Assembly: GCA_016293155.1 (NCBI GenBank)
Contig: JAEDEU010000044.1
Span: forward strand, 1 to 13,085
Reading direction: 5' to 3'
Source of the DNA: Clostridiaceae bacterium
GTDB lineage: Bacteria > Bacillota > Clostridia > Oscillospirales > Butyricicoccaceae
Length of the DNA stretch: 13,085 bases
Within the stretch, counting starts at the first letter, position 1; every line of letters begins with the position of its first letter. The notes beneath the pieces were generated by a model. It made no database searches. It saw nothing but the letters and a program-made list of their open reading frames with translations, and was not told where the DNA came from. The translations under genes and the position numbers were made by a program. This document shows, one piece after another, positions 12,453 through 13,085 of this stretch.

Positions 12453-12656
12453 TCATTCATCTACATATTCGATGATGTCCCCCGGCTGACACCGAAGAAG
12501 GTTGCAAAGTGTGTCCAGTGTTTTCCATGAAATCGGTTCACTCCGTCTTATGTGTGTTAAAACCTTACTTGCCAAAATTCCTTCTTTCAACAAAAAATTC
12601 TGACTGTATCCTGCATCCTTCAGCGCTTTTAATACATCTATGCAATATACTAACAT
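12453..12656 (-). CDS. Small XRE-type helix-turn-helix regulator
   Basis: A 67-residue DNA-binding protein made only of an XRE/HTH_26-like domain: MLVYCIDVLKALKDAGYSQNF, a second helix and recognition segment around GILASKVLTHIRRSEPISWKTL, and the ending LCNLLRCQPGDIIEYVDE, which is characteristic of this group (many small homologues end C.P.DI.E). ATG 12656 has GAGAGG five bases upstream; the frame continues open to 12770 but that part overlaps the preceding gene. It follows the ribbon-helix-helix gene by 11 bases in one leftward operon. A role in controlling that operon or a nearby mobile element is a guess. Confidence 0.82.
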   Translation of the reverse strand: MLVYCIDVLKALKDAGYSQNFLLKEGILASKVLTHIRRSEPISWKTLDTLCNLLRCQPGDIIEYVDE

Positions 12657-12667
12657 ATATACCTCTC

Positions 12668-13027
12668 TTAATGATTGGTTTTTCTCACGCAGACTTCGTA
12701 CAATCCTGCGTTGAAATCCTTCATAAAGGATTCCAAGACAAGGTTTAGCGAAACCCCCGTTCTTTTGCAAATATCTCGAAATGTTTCATAAATCTCTTGC
12801 GTAATCGTCGTCCTTAATGCCGACTTGGGAGATTTAATCGGCAACGAAATTTTTTTCTCCCGAAATTCATCCATATCAAAATCCTTCATAAAGGATTCCA
12901 ATACAATATTCATAGGCACTCCCATTCTTTTGCAAGTGTCCCTGAATTCGTCATAAATTTCTTGCGTAATCGTCGTCCTAAAAGAATATTTTCCTTGGAC
13001 TTTTTCGTTGGACTTAATTGCTGACAT
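12668..13027 (-). CDS. Protein with two tandem ribbon-helix-helix-like repeats
   Basis: A 119-residue protein consisting of two copies of one motif: residues about 15-50 and 71-106 both read (L/F)RTTITQEIY-x-(E/T)FRD-x-CKR-x-GV, then N(I/L)VLESFMKDF. A short strand followed by two helices fits the ribbon-helix-helix fold of plasmid and antitoxin repressors. Since such domains work as dimers, the tandem form could make an intramolecular pseudo-dimer, as in TraY of F. ATG 13027 has AGGAGG seven bases upstream. No toxin-like gene follows; the next gene encodes an XRE regulator. It may be a repressor or an accessory regulator of a mobile element. The fold is inferred by eye from sequence pattern. 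Confidence 0.72.
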   Translation of the reverse strand: MSAIKSNEKVQGKYSFRTTITQEIYDEFRDTCKRMGVPMNIVLESFMKDFDMDEFREKKISLPIKSPKSALRTTITQEIYETFRDICKRTGVSLNLVLESFMKDFNAGLYEVCVRKTNH

Positions 13028-13047
13028 GATTACACCTCCTTACATAA

Positions 13048-13076
13048 AATATAACATATCATACACCTGCATTCAA
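13048..13076 (-). promoter_or_regulatory. Promoter of the RHH-XRE operon
   Basis: Minus-strand -35 TTGAAT (13071-13076), a 17-base spacer and -10 TATATT (13048-13053). The start would be near 13041, giving a very short leader that holds AGGAGG before ATG 13027. Confidence 0.65.
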
Positions 13077-13085
13077 GAAAAAATC

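Noticed and set aside
12149..12460. 103-codon open frame on the minus strand
   Set aside because: It crosses the toxin gene, the terminator hairpin and two promoters and lacks an SD. The type I toxin-antitoxin reading explains the region far better.
12714..12908. GGATT/AATCC palindromes in the RHH gene as extra attachment sites of the sigK element
   Set aside because: Only five bases of each arm match and the central bases and spacing differ from the att sites. They are explained by the duplicated ESFMKDF codons.
1..13085. CRISPR array, tRNA, rRNA, insertion sequence or riboswitch
   Set aside because: No regularly spaced short repeats, cloverleaf, transposase or recognisable aptamer was found by reading both strands.

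Overview
The window reads as the chromosome of a spore-forming, moderately GC-rich Clostridia bacterium. A gut Oscillospirales (Butyricicoccus-like) relative is my guess, based on SigK style, codon use and gene content; it is not a proven taxon. Strong SD sequences, consensus SigA promoters and rho-independent terminators separate most genes.

Layout. Bases 1-332 hold two leftward promoters for a gene outside the window and a probable mother-cell promoter for sigK. At 333 begins the 5' part of sigK, the late mother-cell sporulation sigma factor. It is cut at codon 110 by an inserted element of about 8.5 kb (663-9156), and the 3' part of sigK resumes at 9156. Joining the halves at the AA dinucleotide 663-664/9156-9157 restores the canonical CIENEILMHFR segment and a 229-residue SigK. 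The joint on the excised circle would be a palindrome with 10-bp perfect arms around the same AA. This is therefore a skin-type (sigK intervening) element with a base-precise predicted crossover.

Inside the element, in order, are: a short serine recombinase in the same direction as sigK and in frame with it; a structured intergenic region with a promoter overlapped by a long inverted repeat; an amino-acid ABC transporter (tandem, permuted substrate-binding halves fused to the permease, then a GlnQ-type ATPase); a TauE/SafE permease; a convergent operon for an Fe-S protein and hydroxylamine reductase/hybrid-cluster protein (hcp); and a divergent Crp/Fnr regulator that ends 10 bases before the right crossover. 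A perfect 16-bp palindrome lies about -41.5 from the predicted hcp-operon start, as expected of a class II Crp/Fnr activator. Cargo of this kind (metabolism and nitrosative defence) differs from the phage-like cargo of the known skin elements and would be lost from the mother cell when sigK is rebuilt.

Right of sigK lie a HAD phosphatase gene, a shared bidirectional terminator, a convergent adenine deaminase gene (ade), and a compact locus with all the parts of a par/Fst-like type I toxin-antitoxin system: a 26-residue hydrophobic peptide, a convergent antisense RNA, paired direct repeats and a 5' stem-loop. The window ends with a leftward two-gene operon encoding a protein with two ribbon-helix-helix-like repeats and a small XRE-type regulator.

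No tRNA, rRNA, CRISPR array or insertion sequence was seen.
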